From Acetobacteraceae bacterium (lineage in GTDB: Bacteria; Pseudomonadota; Alphaproteobacteria; Acetobacterales; Acetobacteraceae), in the NCBI GenBank assembly GCA_019237355.1, contig JAFAHH010000799.1, positions 1-10,039 of the forward strand: 10,039 nt of DNA, read 5' to 3'. Below, in pieces: positions 1-7,158 of this stretch (the first letter of the stretch is position 1; the number at the start of each line of letters is the position of its first letter). A program made the position numbers and the translations under genes. The notes beneath the pieces were generated by a model. It was not told the DNA's origin. It saw only the letters and a program-made list of their open reading frames with translations, and did no database searches.

Positions 1-104
1 GGCCCCGTCCCCGCCGCTCCGGGAGCCTGTGCACACCGGGGCCGCCTCCGGCGCCGTCCTGACGCCAACCTGGGGCTGAGCGGCCCCGTTTCTGCGCGTC
101 GATG
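1..104. other. Left-edge segment, no assignable gene
   Basis: This is very GC-rich sequence at the window edge. On the plus strand one frame closes with TGA at 77-79 and another at 103-105, so the end of an upstream gene could lie here. On the minus strand a frame is open from an ATG at 122-124 to the edge. None of the short translations resembles a protein I recognise, and the segment is too short to decide. Confidence 0.3.
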
Positions 105-124
105 ATGTTACGTATCAGTAACAT
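105..124. promoter_or_regulatory. Operator-like perfect palindrome
   Basis: ATGTTAC at 105-111 is mirrored exactly by GTAACAT at 118-124, with a 6-base spacer. A 20-bp interrupted palindrome with AT-rich ends inside GC-rich DNA is the usual shape of a site for a dimeric repressor, for example of the TetR family. No T-run follows, so a terminator is unlikely. The regulator and the controlled gene are not visible; a target could lie off the left edge. The operator role is inferred from shape only. Confidence 0.4.
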
Positions 125-143
125 ATTGGACACGGAGCCTCGG

Positions 144-185
144 CTAGAGCGGTTTGCACTCACGTGGAACCGCTCTAGATTTTTT
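144..185 (+). repeat. REP-like hairpin with trailing T-run
   Basis: CTAGAGCGGTT at 144-154 pairs perfectly with AACCGCTCTAG at 168-178 around a 13-base loop, and six T residues follow at 180-185. The shape would serve as a rho-independent terminator for plus-strand transcription, though no plus-strand gene is seen just upstream. The CTAGAGC ends and a second hairpin directly behind it suggest instead a member of the palindromic intergenic repeats common in alphaproteobacteria. Confidence 0.55.
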
Positions 186-190
186 GGTGC

Positions 191-250
191 GAGCAGATTC
201 ACGCGATGTGGATCGCTTCCGCGATTCCACCTGATCGCGATCTGCTCTAG
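191..250. repeat. Second REP-like palindromic unit
   Basis: The outer arms GAGCAGAT (191-198) and ATCTGCTC (240-247) match perfectly. Inside them, GTGGATCGC (208-216) and GCGATTCCAC (221-230) form a second stem with a single bulged T. The unit ends in CTAG, like the preceding hairpin, so 144-250 looks like two adjacent copies of related mobile or REP-type palindromes. The string CGCGATCTGCTC at 236-247 recurs at 393-404. Confidence 0.5.
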
Positions 251-318
251 CGGCCGCAGAACGCCTCCCCGCTGTTTCATCGGTTTAGTGCCTCCTGTCA
301 TGCTCAACGGCAGCTTCG

Positions 319-357
319 GACCGGGGCCGATCGCGAGAGCGCGATGGGGTCCCGGTC
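319..357. repeat. Long GC-rich hairpin
   Basis: The arms at 319-328 and 348-357 pair over ten positions (one G-T wobble). After a small internal loop, ATCGCG (330-335) pairs with CGCGAT (340-345) around an AGAG tetraloop. It lies about 100 bases beyond the stop of the minus-strand receiver gene and has no T-run. It could be a REP-type element or could stabilise a 3' end; the sequence does not say which. Confidence 0.45.
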
Positions 358-365
358 GCGCGCTC

Positions 366-392
366 CTTGAATTGCCAGCAATTCCAGTCAAG
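366..392. repeat. Nested palindrome, possible operator or REP element
   Basis: GAATTGC (369-375) and GCAATTC (378-384) form a perfect inverted repeat with only two bases between them. CTTGA (366-370) and TCAAG (388-392) flank it, and GC-rich complementary bases lie further out. The arms are too close for a simple hairpin loop, so a protein-binding palindrome or a cruciform-type repeat fits better. No gene start lies nearby on either strand. Bases 251-318 and 405-455 show nothing else. Confidence 0.35.
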
Positions 393-455
393 CGCGATCT
401 GCTCGGTGCAGGCTCTCCGTTATGCTTGCGCAGGTGGTGATCAATCTTGCCCTTA

Positions 456-830
456 CTACCGAGCTGTCTTGACACCCGAGCGGATACAGGCGAGCAGATC
501 ATCTTCACCAAACGGCTTGGGGAGGTAGCCCAGGACGCCAGCGCTCAGGGCGCGTGCCCGAACGCCATCGTCGGGGTAAGCGGTGATCAGAATGGTCGGA
601 ATGGTCTTGCCCAGGGCCAAGAGGCGAAGATGCAGCTCAAGCCCGGTCATCCCCGGCATGTTCACGTCCGCGATCAAGCACGCAGTGCGCTGAACATGTT
701 CGGAGGTCAGGAAATCCTCCGCGCACGGGTAGGATACCGCGACGAATCCCAACGACCGCATGAGACCCGTTATGGCCTCGCGAACGGAGTCATCATCGTC
801 GATAATCGAAATTAAGGGCTTTTTCCGCAC
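456..830 (-). CDS. Single-domain response regulator (receiver only)
   Basis: A 124-residue CheY-like receiver with no output domain. It would take a phosphoryl group from a histidine kinase or hybrid kinase and act through protein contact or as a phosphate sink. The acidic cluster is at residues 11-14 (DDDD), the phospho-acceptor is Asp55 in IADVNMPG, the switch Thr is residue 83 and the conserved Lys is residue 105 in LPKPF. The sequence is of the FixJ receiver type. I chose the GTG at 828-830 because GGAG stands six bases upstream and the fold begins right behind it. The open frame continues to 1478, but that part is antisense to the neighbouring regulator and has no receiver homology. It is divergent from the FixJ-type regulator at 1231, and its partner kinase is not in the window. 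Confidence 0.88.
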   Translation of the reverse strand: MRKKPLISIIDDDDSVREAITGLMRSLGFVAVSYPCAEDFLTSEHVQRTACLIADVNMPGMTGLELHLRLLALGKTIPTILITAYPDDGVRARALSAGVLGYLPKPFGEDDLLACIRSGVKTAR

Positions 831-919
831 TCGAAGCTCCACCCTCCAAATTAGTGCTGTGCGGAGACCCGTGCCATCGCACGGCAGGGCATGTGTCGTA
901 GCCCATTGGGAAGGATCGG

Positions 920-948
920 CTATACGAGGCGCGTAGATGACTATACGA
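920..948. promoter_or_regulatory. Direct repeat CTATACGA x2, candidate regulator site
   Basis: CTATACGA occurs at 920-927 and again at 941-948, exactly 21 bp apart, which is two helical turns and puts both copies on one face of the DNA. It sits about 90-120 bp upstream of the receiver gene start. On the minus strand each copy reads TCGTATAG, so one may also contribute a TATAGT-like -10 box. Control by the neighbouring FixJ-type regulator is a guess. Confidence 0.3.
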
Positions 949-1095
949 ACGTTTAGGCGCTGCCCCAACTGGGTGCGAAGCGAGTGAGTCTGCCCGATGG
1001 GTTGGGGGTGACCAAGATGCTTGGACCGCCCCCCGCGGGCTTCATCTATGCCGAAACAATCGCGCGCCACACCTGGTTGCTCGCTCAGGCCCCGG

Positions 1096-1124
1096 TTGAT
1101 TGAAGCGGCGCCCGGTGGGATAAT
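1096..1124 (+). promoter_or_regulatory. Sigma70-like promoter for the FixJ-type regulator
   Basis: TTGATT at 1096-1101 (four of six to TTGACA) and GATAAT at 1119-1124 (five of six to TATAAT) are separated by 17 bases. Transcription would start near 1131, giving a leader of about 100 nucleotides before the ATG at 1231. This is the best match to the consensus between the two regulator genes. Confidence 0.5.
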
Positions 1125-1230
1125 CCGGAATGGTTTGGCGGCGCGCGCACCGTGAGTCGCGGTCGAGACGTGTCCTGTCGATACGGGATGGGACCGCGTA
1201 TGCCGCGCATCATGCTGGCGAGCGCTGACA

Positions 1231-1866
1231 ATGACCGCGCCGTCGTCGACCGTCATTGCCATCGACGACGATCCGGCAGTGCGGGAGGCTCTGGGGAGTC
1301 TGCTGCGGTCTGTTGGCCTACAAGTGAGGTTGTTCGCTTCAGTTGCCGAATTTCTGAAAGCCGGTCGTCCCGAGGGACCCACCTGCCTCGTGCTCGATGT
1401 TCGATTGCCCGGGCGAAGCGGTCTTGATTTCCAACGCGATCTCGCCTCGGCGAACATTTCTTTGCCCGTCATCTTCATTACCGGTCATGGCGATATTCCG
1501 ATGTCCGTTCAGGCGATGAAGGGAGGCGCGATAGAATTCCTGACCAAGCCATTCCGGGACCAGGATTTGCTGGATGCGATTCATCTCGGGCTGACGCGAG
1601 ACCGCTCCCGGCTTGAGAATGAAAGAACGGTTGCGGCGCTCCGCGCACGCTTCGATAGCCTGACCCCGCGTGAGCGCGAAGTAATGGCCCTGGTCGTTAC
1701 AGGACGGCTGAACAAACAGATCGCTGGCGATCTGGGCGTGAGCGAGATCACCGTGAAGGTCCATCGAGGGCAAGTGATGCGAAAGATGGGCGCCTCGTCT
1801 TTACCCGATCTGGCGCGAATGGCAGACAAGCTGAAGCTGACGGCGGAAGAGTCACAAAGTTCCTAG
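1231..1866 (+). CDS. FixJ/NodW-type response regulator (receiver + LuxR HTH)
   Basis: A 211-residue two-component regulator of the FixJ family (FixJ itself is about 204). The receiver spans residues 1-122: Asp12-Asp14 form the acidic pocket, Asp56 in LVLDVRLPG is the phospho-acceptor, Thr84 is the switch residue and Lys106 in LTKPF is the conserved lysine. A short linker leads to the DNA-binding domain (about 140-200), which begins LTPREREVM and contains the recognition segment SEITVKVHRGQVMRKM. It is expected to bind DNA as a dimer after phosphorylation. The ATG at 1231 is the only in-frame start that gives a normal receiver; its ribosome site is weak (GAGCG). The gene is tail-to-tail with argJ, 21 bases apart. 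No sensor kinase is adjacent, so the input signal is unknown. Confidence 0.92.
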   Translation: MTAPSSTVIAIDDDPAVREALGSLLRSVGLQVRLFASVAEFLKAGRPEGPTCLVLDVRLPGRSGLDFQRDLASANISLPVIFITGHGDIPMSVQAMKGGAIEFLTKPFRDQDLLDAIHLGLTRDRSRLENERTVAALRARFDSLTPREREVMALVVTGRLNKQIAGDLGVSEITVKVHRGQVMRKMGASSLPDLARMADKLKLTAEESQSS

Positions 1867-1887
1867 CGCATTCCGAGCCAGGAAGAT

Positions 1888-3093
1888 TTAACTCCGGTAA
1901 CTTCCATTGATGTCGATATACTGATGCGTCAGATCGCAGGTCCAAACCGTGGCCCGGCCATCGCCGAGGCCCAAATCGACCGTAATCGCCACCTCCCGCC
2001 CCTTCATATGCGCAACAACCGGGATCTCGTCATAATCCGGCACGACGGCGCCATTGCGCGCCATCCACACCCCGCCGATCGCTACAGACAGCCGGTCCCG
2101 GTCGGCTGGCTCTCCAGCCTTACCCACAGCCATCACGATACGCCCCCAATTTGCATCCTCGCCTGCAACGGCGGTTTTCACCAGCGGCGAGTTGGCGATC
2201 GATAGCGCGACCCGTTTCGCCGAGCTGTCCGAAACTGCCCTCGTTACCTCGATCTGCACCAGCTTCTGCGCCCCTTCTCCGTCCCGTACCACTTGCAGCG
2301 CGAGATCGTGCAGCACCTCATTCAGCCGGGCGGCGAAGTCCCCAAAATCTGCGCTGGCATTGCCCGCCTGGCCGGTGGCAAACAGCAGCACGGTATCAGA
2401 GGTGGAGGTATCGGAATCTACCGTGGTGCAGTTGAAGCTACGCTCGACCCCTGCCTGAAGGATTGCTTGCAGGGGGCCGGCCGGCGCACGAGCATCGGTG
2501 AACACGAAACAGAGCATCGTCGCCATATCGGGCGCAATCATCCCGCTGCCCTTGGCAATGCCGCTGATCCGCACCTCGCGGTCTCCTACCCAGGCTACTC
2601 GCGTTGCGCCCTTCGGGAAGGTGTCGGTTGTCATGATTGCGCAGGCGGCATCGGACCAGCCGTGGTCTGAAAGCATCCCCGCCAAGCTGGGGAGTGCCGC
2701 AATCAGCCGGTCGTGCGGGAACGGCTCCCCGATAACCCCGGTGGAGGCCAAGAACACCCGCCGGTCTGAGCACCCGAGCAGGCGCGCCGCTGCCGCGGCG
2801 GTCGCCCGGCATGCCTCCTGGCCAGCCCGGCCGGTGAAGACATTGGCATTGCCCGCATTCACGACCAGTGCCCGGGCCTCGCCGCCCGGCAGCGCTGCCT
2901 GGCACCAATCGACGGGAGCTCCCGGGCACCGGTTTCGGGTAAACACCCCAGCAACCGCGGTTCCCGGGGCCAGTTCGGCCAGAACCACATCATTGCGGCC
3001 CTGGTAGCGAATGCCCGCTGCTCCGGCCGCCAGCCGGAGCCCTCGGATAGGGGGCAGCTCCGGAAACGGCAGGGCGAGGGGCGATATGGTCAT
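1888..3093 (-). CDS. argJ: Bifunctional ornithine acetyltransferase / N-acetylglutamate synthase
   Basis: ArgJ recycles the acetyl group from N-acetylornithine to glutamate, and in the bifunctional form also makes N-acetylglutamate from acetyl-CoA, in arginine biosynthesis in the cytoplasm. The 401-residue length is normal. The precursor cleaves itself before the conserved threonine, here Ala191-Thr192 in APDMATML, giving alpha and beta chains with Thr192 as nucleophile. STGVIG (117-122) and TTDTFPK (155-161) belong to the active site, and the C-terminus THQYIDINGSYRS is typical. No motif is missing. The ATG overlaps the stop of the upstream isomerase gene (ATGA), and only a weak GGA precedes it, so translation is probably coupled. 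Whether it is mono- or bifunctional cannot be read from sequence alone. Confidence 0.96.
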   Translation of the reverse strand: MTISPLALPFPELPPIRGLRLAAGAAGIRYQGRNDVVLAELAPGTAVAGVFTRNRCPGAPVDWCQAALPGGEARALVVNAGNANVFTGRAGQEACRATAAAAARLLGCSDRRVFLASTGVIGEPFPHDRLIAALPSLAGMLSDHGWSDAACAIMTTDTFPKGATRVAWVGDREVRISGIAKGSGMIAPDMATMLCFVFTDARAPAGPLQAILQAGVERSFNCTTVDSDTSTSDTVLLFATGQAGNASADFGDFAARLNEVLHDLALQVVRDGEGAQKLVQIEVTRAVSDSSAKRVALSIANSPLVKTAVAGEDANWGRIVMAVGKAGEPADRDRLSVAIGGVWMARNGAVVPDYDEIPVVAHMKGREVAITVDLGLGDGRATVWTCDLTHQYIDINGSYRS

Positions 3094-4136
3094 TTTCCGG
3101 GTGCGGCCGGGGCAGCACCCGTCCCAGACCCAGCCGGCGGGGCAGCGCCCCCTGCTGCCCCGGGCGGCGCCGTCCCGGTGGGACCAGCCGGCGAACCATC
3201 CGGATTGAAGCGCTCGATCTTCACATCGTTACGAGCCTGTTCGATCACTTGCTGTATATCCTGCTGGATCATCTGCTGGCGAAGCTGGTTCTTCGCTTCG
3301 TCGAAGGTCGGAGCCTTGGCTTGGCGCTTCTCGAGCACTTGGATCACGTGCCAGCCAAACTGGGTATGAACCGGAGTTTCGGTATATTGCCCGGGCTTGA
3401 GCGCAAACGCAGCCGCGGCAAATTCTGGCACCATATCGGACTGCTTGAACCAGCCCAGATCGCCGCCCTGGCTGGCGCCTGGGTCCTTGCTGCTCGCTTT
3501 GGCAAGGGCAGCAAAGTCCGACCCCGCCTTGAGTTGAGCGATGATCTTCTTGGCCTCATCCTCGGTCGGAACCAGGATATGGCGGGCATGCACTTCCTCA
3601 GCGCCGGGCTTGCCCGCGATCTCTTGCTCGTAACGGGCCTTCACCGCCTCTTCGGTAATCTTGGGCCCGACTTCCTTCTGGATCAGCGCGTTCTGGAGCG
3701 CGCGGTCAGCCGCATCCTCCATTTGGCGCTGCACGGCCGGGTCTTTGTCGAGCCCTTCCCGCTTGGCCTCGATTGCGAGCGCCTTGCGGTCGATTAACTG
3801 GTTGAGGAGCATCGAGTACAGCATCTGCGGCGGCAAGTTCCGCAACTGTTCGGGGAGCGTCCGGGCCGTATCATTCAGATCGCTCATCCGGACCTCTTGA
3901 TTGTTCACCTTGGCGACCACTGGGTCGGCTTTCGCGCTCTGCGCACCCGGTGAGCCGGCTGCGGGGAGCGACCCTGCTGACGGCCCGCTAGGTGAGGCAT
4001 GCCCGGCTGCCGCTCCTGCTGGCGGCGAAGCGGGTGTCGCCGGTTCGGCAGCCATACTGGCGGCACCGAGGAGTAGCGTGGCCGCCGCTGCGGCAAACGC
4101 ATGACGGGGGCGAAACTCTCGGAAAAAAAGCATCAT
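3090..4136 (-). CDS. Exported parvulin-type peptidyl-prolyl cis-trans isomerase
   Basis: A 348-residue foldase of the PpiC/PrsA/SurA type that should catalyse proline isomerisation and assist folding of exported proteins in the periplasm. Residues 1-30 form a signal peptide: basic start RPRH, hydrophobic AAAAATLLL, and a likely cleavage after SMAA. A Pro/Ala/Gly/Ser-rich linker (31-70) follows. Next comes an alpha-helical chaperone-like segment (71-180), and then the parvulin domain (182-270), which begins VHARHILV and includes GGDLGWF and FGWHVIQV. The C-terminus (about 311-348) is again a Pro/Gly/Ala tail. Two ATGs stand in tandem; AGGGG is six bases before the second (4131-4133), which is the better start. 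The gene is the first of an operon with argJ and diverges from secA. It lacks an obvious lipobox, so I expect a soluble or signal-anchored form. Confidence 0.9.
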   Translation of the reverse strand: MMLFFREFRPRHAFAAAAATLLLGAASMAAEPATPASPPAGAAAGHASPSGPSAGSLPAAGSPGAQSAKADPVVAKVNNQEVRMSDLNDTARTLPEQLRNLPPQMLYSMLLNQLIDRKALAIEAKREGLDKDPAVQRQMEDAADRALQNALIQKEVGPKITEEAVKARYEQEIAGKPGAEEVHARHILVPTEDEAKKIIAQLKAGSDFAALAKASSKDPGASQGGDLGWFKQSDMVPEFAAAAFALKPGQYTETPVHTQFGWHVIQVLEKRQAKAPTFDEAKNQLRQQMIQQDIQQVIEQARNDVKIERFNPDGSPAGPTGTAPPGAAGGAAPPAGSGTGAAPAAPGK

Positions 4137-4251
4137 GATCCCCTAGCAAATCTCCGTTTAGTTGACCGGAGTCTATACGGGTCCTATCTGAGCCGTGGTG
4201 GCCGGCCCGGTATTGTGGTTACGGCGCGCTGCGTTTCCCCGAAAGGTTTGC
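4137..4251. promoter_or_regulatory. Divergent isomerase/secA promoter region
   Basis: These 115 bases separate the isomerase operon from secA. Toward secA, TTGACC (4162-4167) and TATCTG (4185-4190) are 17 bases apart; the -35 is good and the -10 is poor. The secA ribosome site is AAAGG at 4242-4246. On the minus strand AGGGG near 4141 serves the isomerase gene, but no convincing -35/-10 pair is seen. There is no SecM-like arrest ORF. Confidence 0.4.
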
Positions 4252-7005
4252 ATGTTCGCTAGCATAGCCCGCGCCATCTTTGGCACCGCCAACGACCGAT
4301 CCCTCAAGGCATACCAGCGGCGGGTGCCGCAGATCAACGCCCTCGAACCAGGCATGGAAGCTCTGTCCGATGAAGCGCTTCGCGCCAAGACGACCGAGTT
4401 CCGTGAACGCCTCGCGGGCGGCGCCACGTTGGACGAAATTCTACCCGAGGCTTTCGCGGTGGTGCGGGAGGCCAGCAAGCGCACGCTTGGGCAACGGCAT
4501 TTCGATGTCCAGCTCATCGGGGGGATGGTGCTGCACGATGGCAAAATCGCGGAGATGAAGACTGGCGAGGGCAAGACCCTCGTTGCTACGCTTCCCGTTT
4601 ACCTGAATGCGCTCGCGGGCAAGGGCGTGCATGTGGTTACGGTGAATGATTACCTCGCCCGGCGCGACGCCGAGTGGATGGGTCAGATTTACGGGTTTCT
4701 CGGCCTATCGGTCGGCGTGATCGTGCACGGGCTCGATGAGCACCAGCGCCGTGCTGCTTACAACGCGGATATTACCTATGGCACCAATAACGAGTTCGGC
4801 TTCGATTATCTCCGCGATAATATGAAGTACCGCCTGGAAGATATGGTCCAGCGGGATTTCTACTACGGCATCGTCGATGAGGTGGATAGCATCCTGATCG
4901 ATGAAGCGCGGACGCCGCTGATCATCTCTGGCCCGGCCGAAGACTCATCGGATTTGTACCGCCGGGTGGACGCGGTCGTCCGGGAATTGGTGAAGGAGCC
5001 GGAAACCTACGAGAAGGACGAAAAGTTCCGCACGGTGACGCTCACCGAGCTCGGCTCGGAGCGAATAGAGGAGATGCTGCGGGAAGCCGGCATTCTCACT
5101 GAAGGCTCCCTCTATGACATTTTCAATGTCTCGATCGTGCATCACGTGCATCAGAGCATGCGAGCCCATACCCTGTTCACCCGCGACGTTGATTACATCG
5201 TGCGGCAAGACAAGGTGGTAATCATCGACGAATTTACCGGCCGCATGATGGAAGGCAGACGCTATTCGGATGGCCTGCATCAGGCCCTTGAGGCGAAGGA
5301 GCACGTAACGGTTCAGGAAGAGAACCAGACGCTCGCTTCGATCACATTTCAGAATTACTTTCGGCTCTATCCGAAGCTCGCGGGCATGACCGGCACGGCC
5401 ATGACCGAGGCTGATGAGTTCGCCGAGATCTACAAGCTCGACGTGGTTGAGATCCCGACCAATCTGCCGGTCGCGCGTACCGACGAAGACGATGAAGTCT
5501 ATCGGACAGCGATGGAAAAGTACGATGCCGTGGTCAATCTTATCGAGGAGTGCCGAGGGCGCAGCCAACCGGTGCTGGTGGGCACGACGAGCATCGAAAA
5601 GAGCGAGCTCATCAGCGGAATTTTGAAGAAGAAGCGGATCGCGCATGCGGTGCTGAATGCGCGATTCCACGAACAAGAGGCGCAAATCGTGGCGCAGGCG
5701 GGCGCCCCTGGCGCGGTGACGATTGCGACGAATATGGCCGGCCGGGGGACCGATATTCAGCTTGGGGGCAATGTGGCGATGCGCCTCAAGACGGAGCTCG
5801 CCGACATTGCCGATCCGGTGCTTAGGACCGCGCAAGAGGCGGAAATCAAGGATGAGGTTGCTGCCGCCCATGAGAAGGTGAAAGAAGCCGGTGGCTTATT
5901 CGTCATTGGCACGGAGCGGCATGAGAGCCGGCGGATCGATAATCAGCTCCGCGGCCGGTCCGGGCGCCAGGGTGATCCCGGGCGATCACGATTCTTCCTT
6001 TCGCTTGAAGATGATTTGATGCGCATCTTCGGCTCCGACCGGATGGGCGGAATGCTGCAACGGCTCGGGCTGAAGGAGGGAGAGGCAATCATCCACCCCT
6101 GGATCAATAAGGCCCTCGAGAAGGCGCAGAAGAAGGTTGAAGCGCGCAACTTCGACATGCGCAAGAACGTGCTGAAATACGATGACGTTATGAACGACCA
6201 GCGCCGCGAGGTCTATGCGCAACGTCGCGAGTTCATGCGAACCACCGACGTTTCGGAAACTGTCGCGGAGATGCGGGCTGAAGTCGTCCATAATGTGGCC
6301 GCGCGCCGGGTGCCAGAGAAGGCTTTTGCCGAGCAGTGGGAGCTGAAGGAACTCGCTGAGGATGTGCGGCGGATCTTCAGCCTCGATCTGCCCGTTGAGG
6401 AGTGGGGGCGCGAGGAGGGTATCGACGAAACCGGGCTCCGGGAACGTATCGAGGGGGCCGTGAATGCCTTGATGGCGGCAAAGGCAACGAATATCGGGCC
6501 GGATCTGATGCGGTTCATCGAGAAATCGCTGCTGATCCAGGTCTTGGATGCTGTCTGGAAGGAGCACCTGCTCGCGCTCGATTATCTGCGGCAAGGGATT
6601 GGCTTGCGCGCTTATGGGCAGCGCGATCCGCTGAACGAGTACAAAAGCGAAGCTTTTGCGCTGTTCAATGCGATGCTCGATGAACTCAAGGAGCGGGTTA
6701 CAGCAATGCTCGCCCGGGTGGAGATTGCGCCTGAGCAGCCGCCGGAGCCGGATTTCCACGTCCGCCGCCAGTCGATCTTCGAGAGCCATCCTGAGCCTGC
6801 CCCGGCTCTGGCTGGGGCAGCACCCGAACTGGCGCTGGAGGGGGCCTCGGCTGGGCCGGCGCCGGTTCATGTCGCGCTACAGTCCACGCGCAGCGATGCT
6901 GTCGATCCGGACGACCCGGCCACATGGCGGAACACGCCGCGCAACGCGCCTTGCCCCTGCGGATCGGGGAAGAAATACAAGCACTGCCATGGACGGATTG
7001 TTTAG
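4252..7005 (+). CDS. secA: Preprotein translocase ATPase SecA
   Basis: SecA binds preproteins (often delivered by SecB) and pushes them through SecYEG using ATP, at the inner face of the cytoplasmic membrane. The protein has 917 residues, normal for proteobacteria. Visible motifs are Walker A MKTGEGKT (102-109), Walker B DEVD (209-212) followed by IDEARTPLIISG, GMTGTA (378-383) opening the second nucleotide-binding part, and NMAGRGTDI (494-502) followed by the QLRGRSGRQGDPG helicase motif. The variable linker near 830-890 is Pro/Ala-rich. The C-terminal zinc knuckle has Cys901, Cys903, Cys912 and His913, the SecB- and lipid-contacting tail. I chose ATG 4252, with AAAGG five bases upstream, over the GTG at 4195, because MFASIARAIFG is the usual SecA start. 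The gene appears intact. Confidence 0.98.
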   Translation: MFASIARAIFGTANDRSLKAYQRRVPQINALEPGMEALSDEALRAKTTEFRERLAGGATLDEILPEAFAVVREASKRTLGQRHFDVQLIGGMVLHDGKIAEMKTGEGKTLVATLPVYLNALAGKGVHVVTVNDYLARRDAEWMGQIYGFLGLSVGVIVHGLDEHQRRAAYNADITYGTNNEFGFDYLRDNMKYRLEDMVQRDFYYGIVDEVDSILIDEARTPLIISGPAEDSSDLYRRVDAVVRELVKEPETYEKDEKFRTVTLTELGSERIEEMLREAGILTEGSLYDIFNVSIVHHVHQSMRAHTLFTRDVDYIVRQDKVVIIDEFTGRMMEGRRYSDGLHQALEAKEHVTVQEENQTLASITFQNYFRLYPKLAGMTGTAMTEADEFAEIYKLDVVEIPTNLPVARTDEDDEVYRTAMEKYDAVVNLIEECRGRSQPVLVGTTSIEKSELISGILKKKRIAHAVLNARFHEQEAQIVAQAGAPGAVTIATNMAGRGTDIQLGGNVAMRLKTELADIADPVLRTAQEAEIKDEVAAAHEKVKEAGGLFVIGTERHESRRIDNQLRGRSGRQGDPGRSRFFLSLEDDLMRIFGSDRMGGMLQRLGLKEGEAIIHPWINKALEKAQKKVEARNFDMRKNVLKYDDVMNDQRREVYAQRREFMRTTDVSETVAEMRAEVVHNVAARRVPEKAFAEQWELKELAEDVRRIFSLDLPVEEWGREEGIDETGLRERIEGAVNALMAAKATNIGPDLMRFIEKSLLIQVLDAVWKEHLLALDYLRQGIGLRAYGQRDPLNEYKSEAFALFNAMLDELKERVTAMLARVEIAPEQPPEPDFHVRRQSIFESHPEPAPALAGAAPELALEGASAGPAPVHVALQSTRSDAVDPDDPATWRNTPRNAPCPCGSGKKYKHCHGRIV

Positions 7006-7009
7006 GAGG
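7004..7009 (+). promoter_or_regulatory. Orphan Shine-Dalgarno overlapping the secA stop
   Basis: A full AGGAGG overlaps the TAG of secA (7003-7005). The nearest ATG (7022-7024) is 12 bases away, which is long, and opens only 46 codons ending at 7162 with no recognisable protein. The site may have served a gene that was lost when the region behind secA was rearranged. Bases 7010-7150 show no other gene. Confidence 0.3.
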
Positions 7010-7141
7010 AATTCGAACGAGATGGTTGTTCAACTAGGCCAATTTTGTTCAGCATCAGTCTGGCGACCGCGATTAGCGTGCGAAAAAATGAGGATCATTC
7101 GTCATCAGCCCATTGCGGACCGAGGTGTGGTGCGCCGAGGA

Positions 7142-7158
7142 CGGCCTCGATCAGGCCG
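7142..7158. terminator. Short hairpin between convergent secA and SDR remnant
   Basis: CGGCCT (7142-7147) pairs with AGGCCG (7153-7158) around a five-base loop. It overlaps the stop codon of the minus-strand dehydrogenase remnant. No T-run follows on either strand, so termination here is only a possibility. Confidence 0.2.

Larger units (their letters stand above)
831..1230. other. 400-bp divergent intergenic region
   Basis: This lies between the two divergent regulator genes. It holds a promoter-like pair for the plus-strand gene (1096-1124), a 21-bp-spaced direct repeat (920-948), and the ribosome binding site of the minus-strand gene just beyond 830. No conserved protein is seen in any frame; the frames that remain open are extensions of the flanking genes. 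Confidence 0.6.

Noticed and set aside
831..1478. N-terminal extension of the minus-strand receiver gene to a 340-residue protein
   Set aside because: The extra 216 residues have no receiver-like or other known character, partly run antisense to the FixJ-type regulator, and a well-placed GTG with GGAG exists at 830.
4195..4251. GTG start 19 codons upstream in secA
   Set aside because: SecA proteins begin at MFxxIxxxxFG; the ATG at 4252 has its own AAAGG, and the GTG overlaps the likely promoter region.
4945..6870. Long minus-strand frames (308 and 294 codons) inside secA
   Set aside because: These are shadows of codon bias opposite secA; the translations are His/Leu/Arg-rich with no motif.
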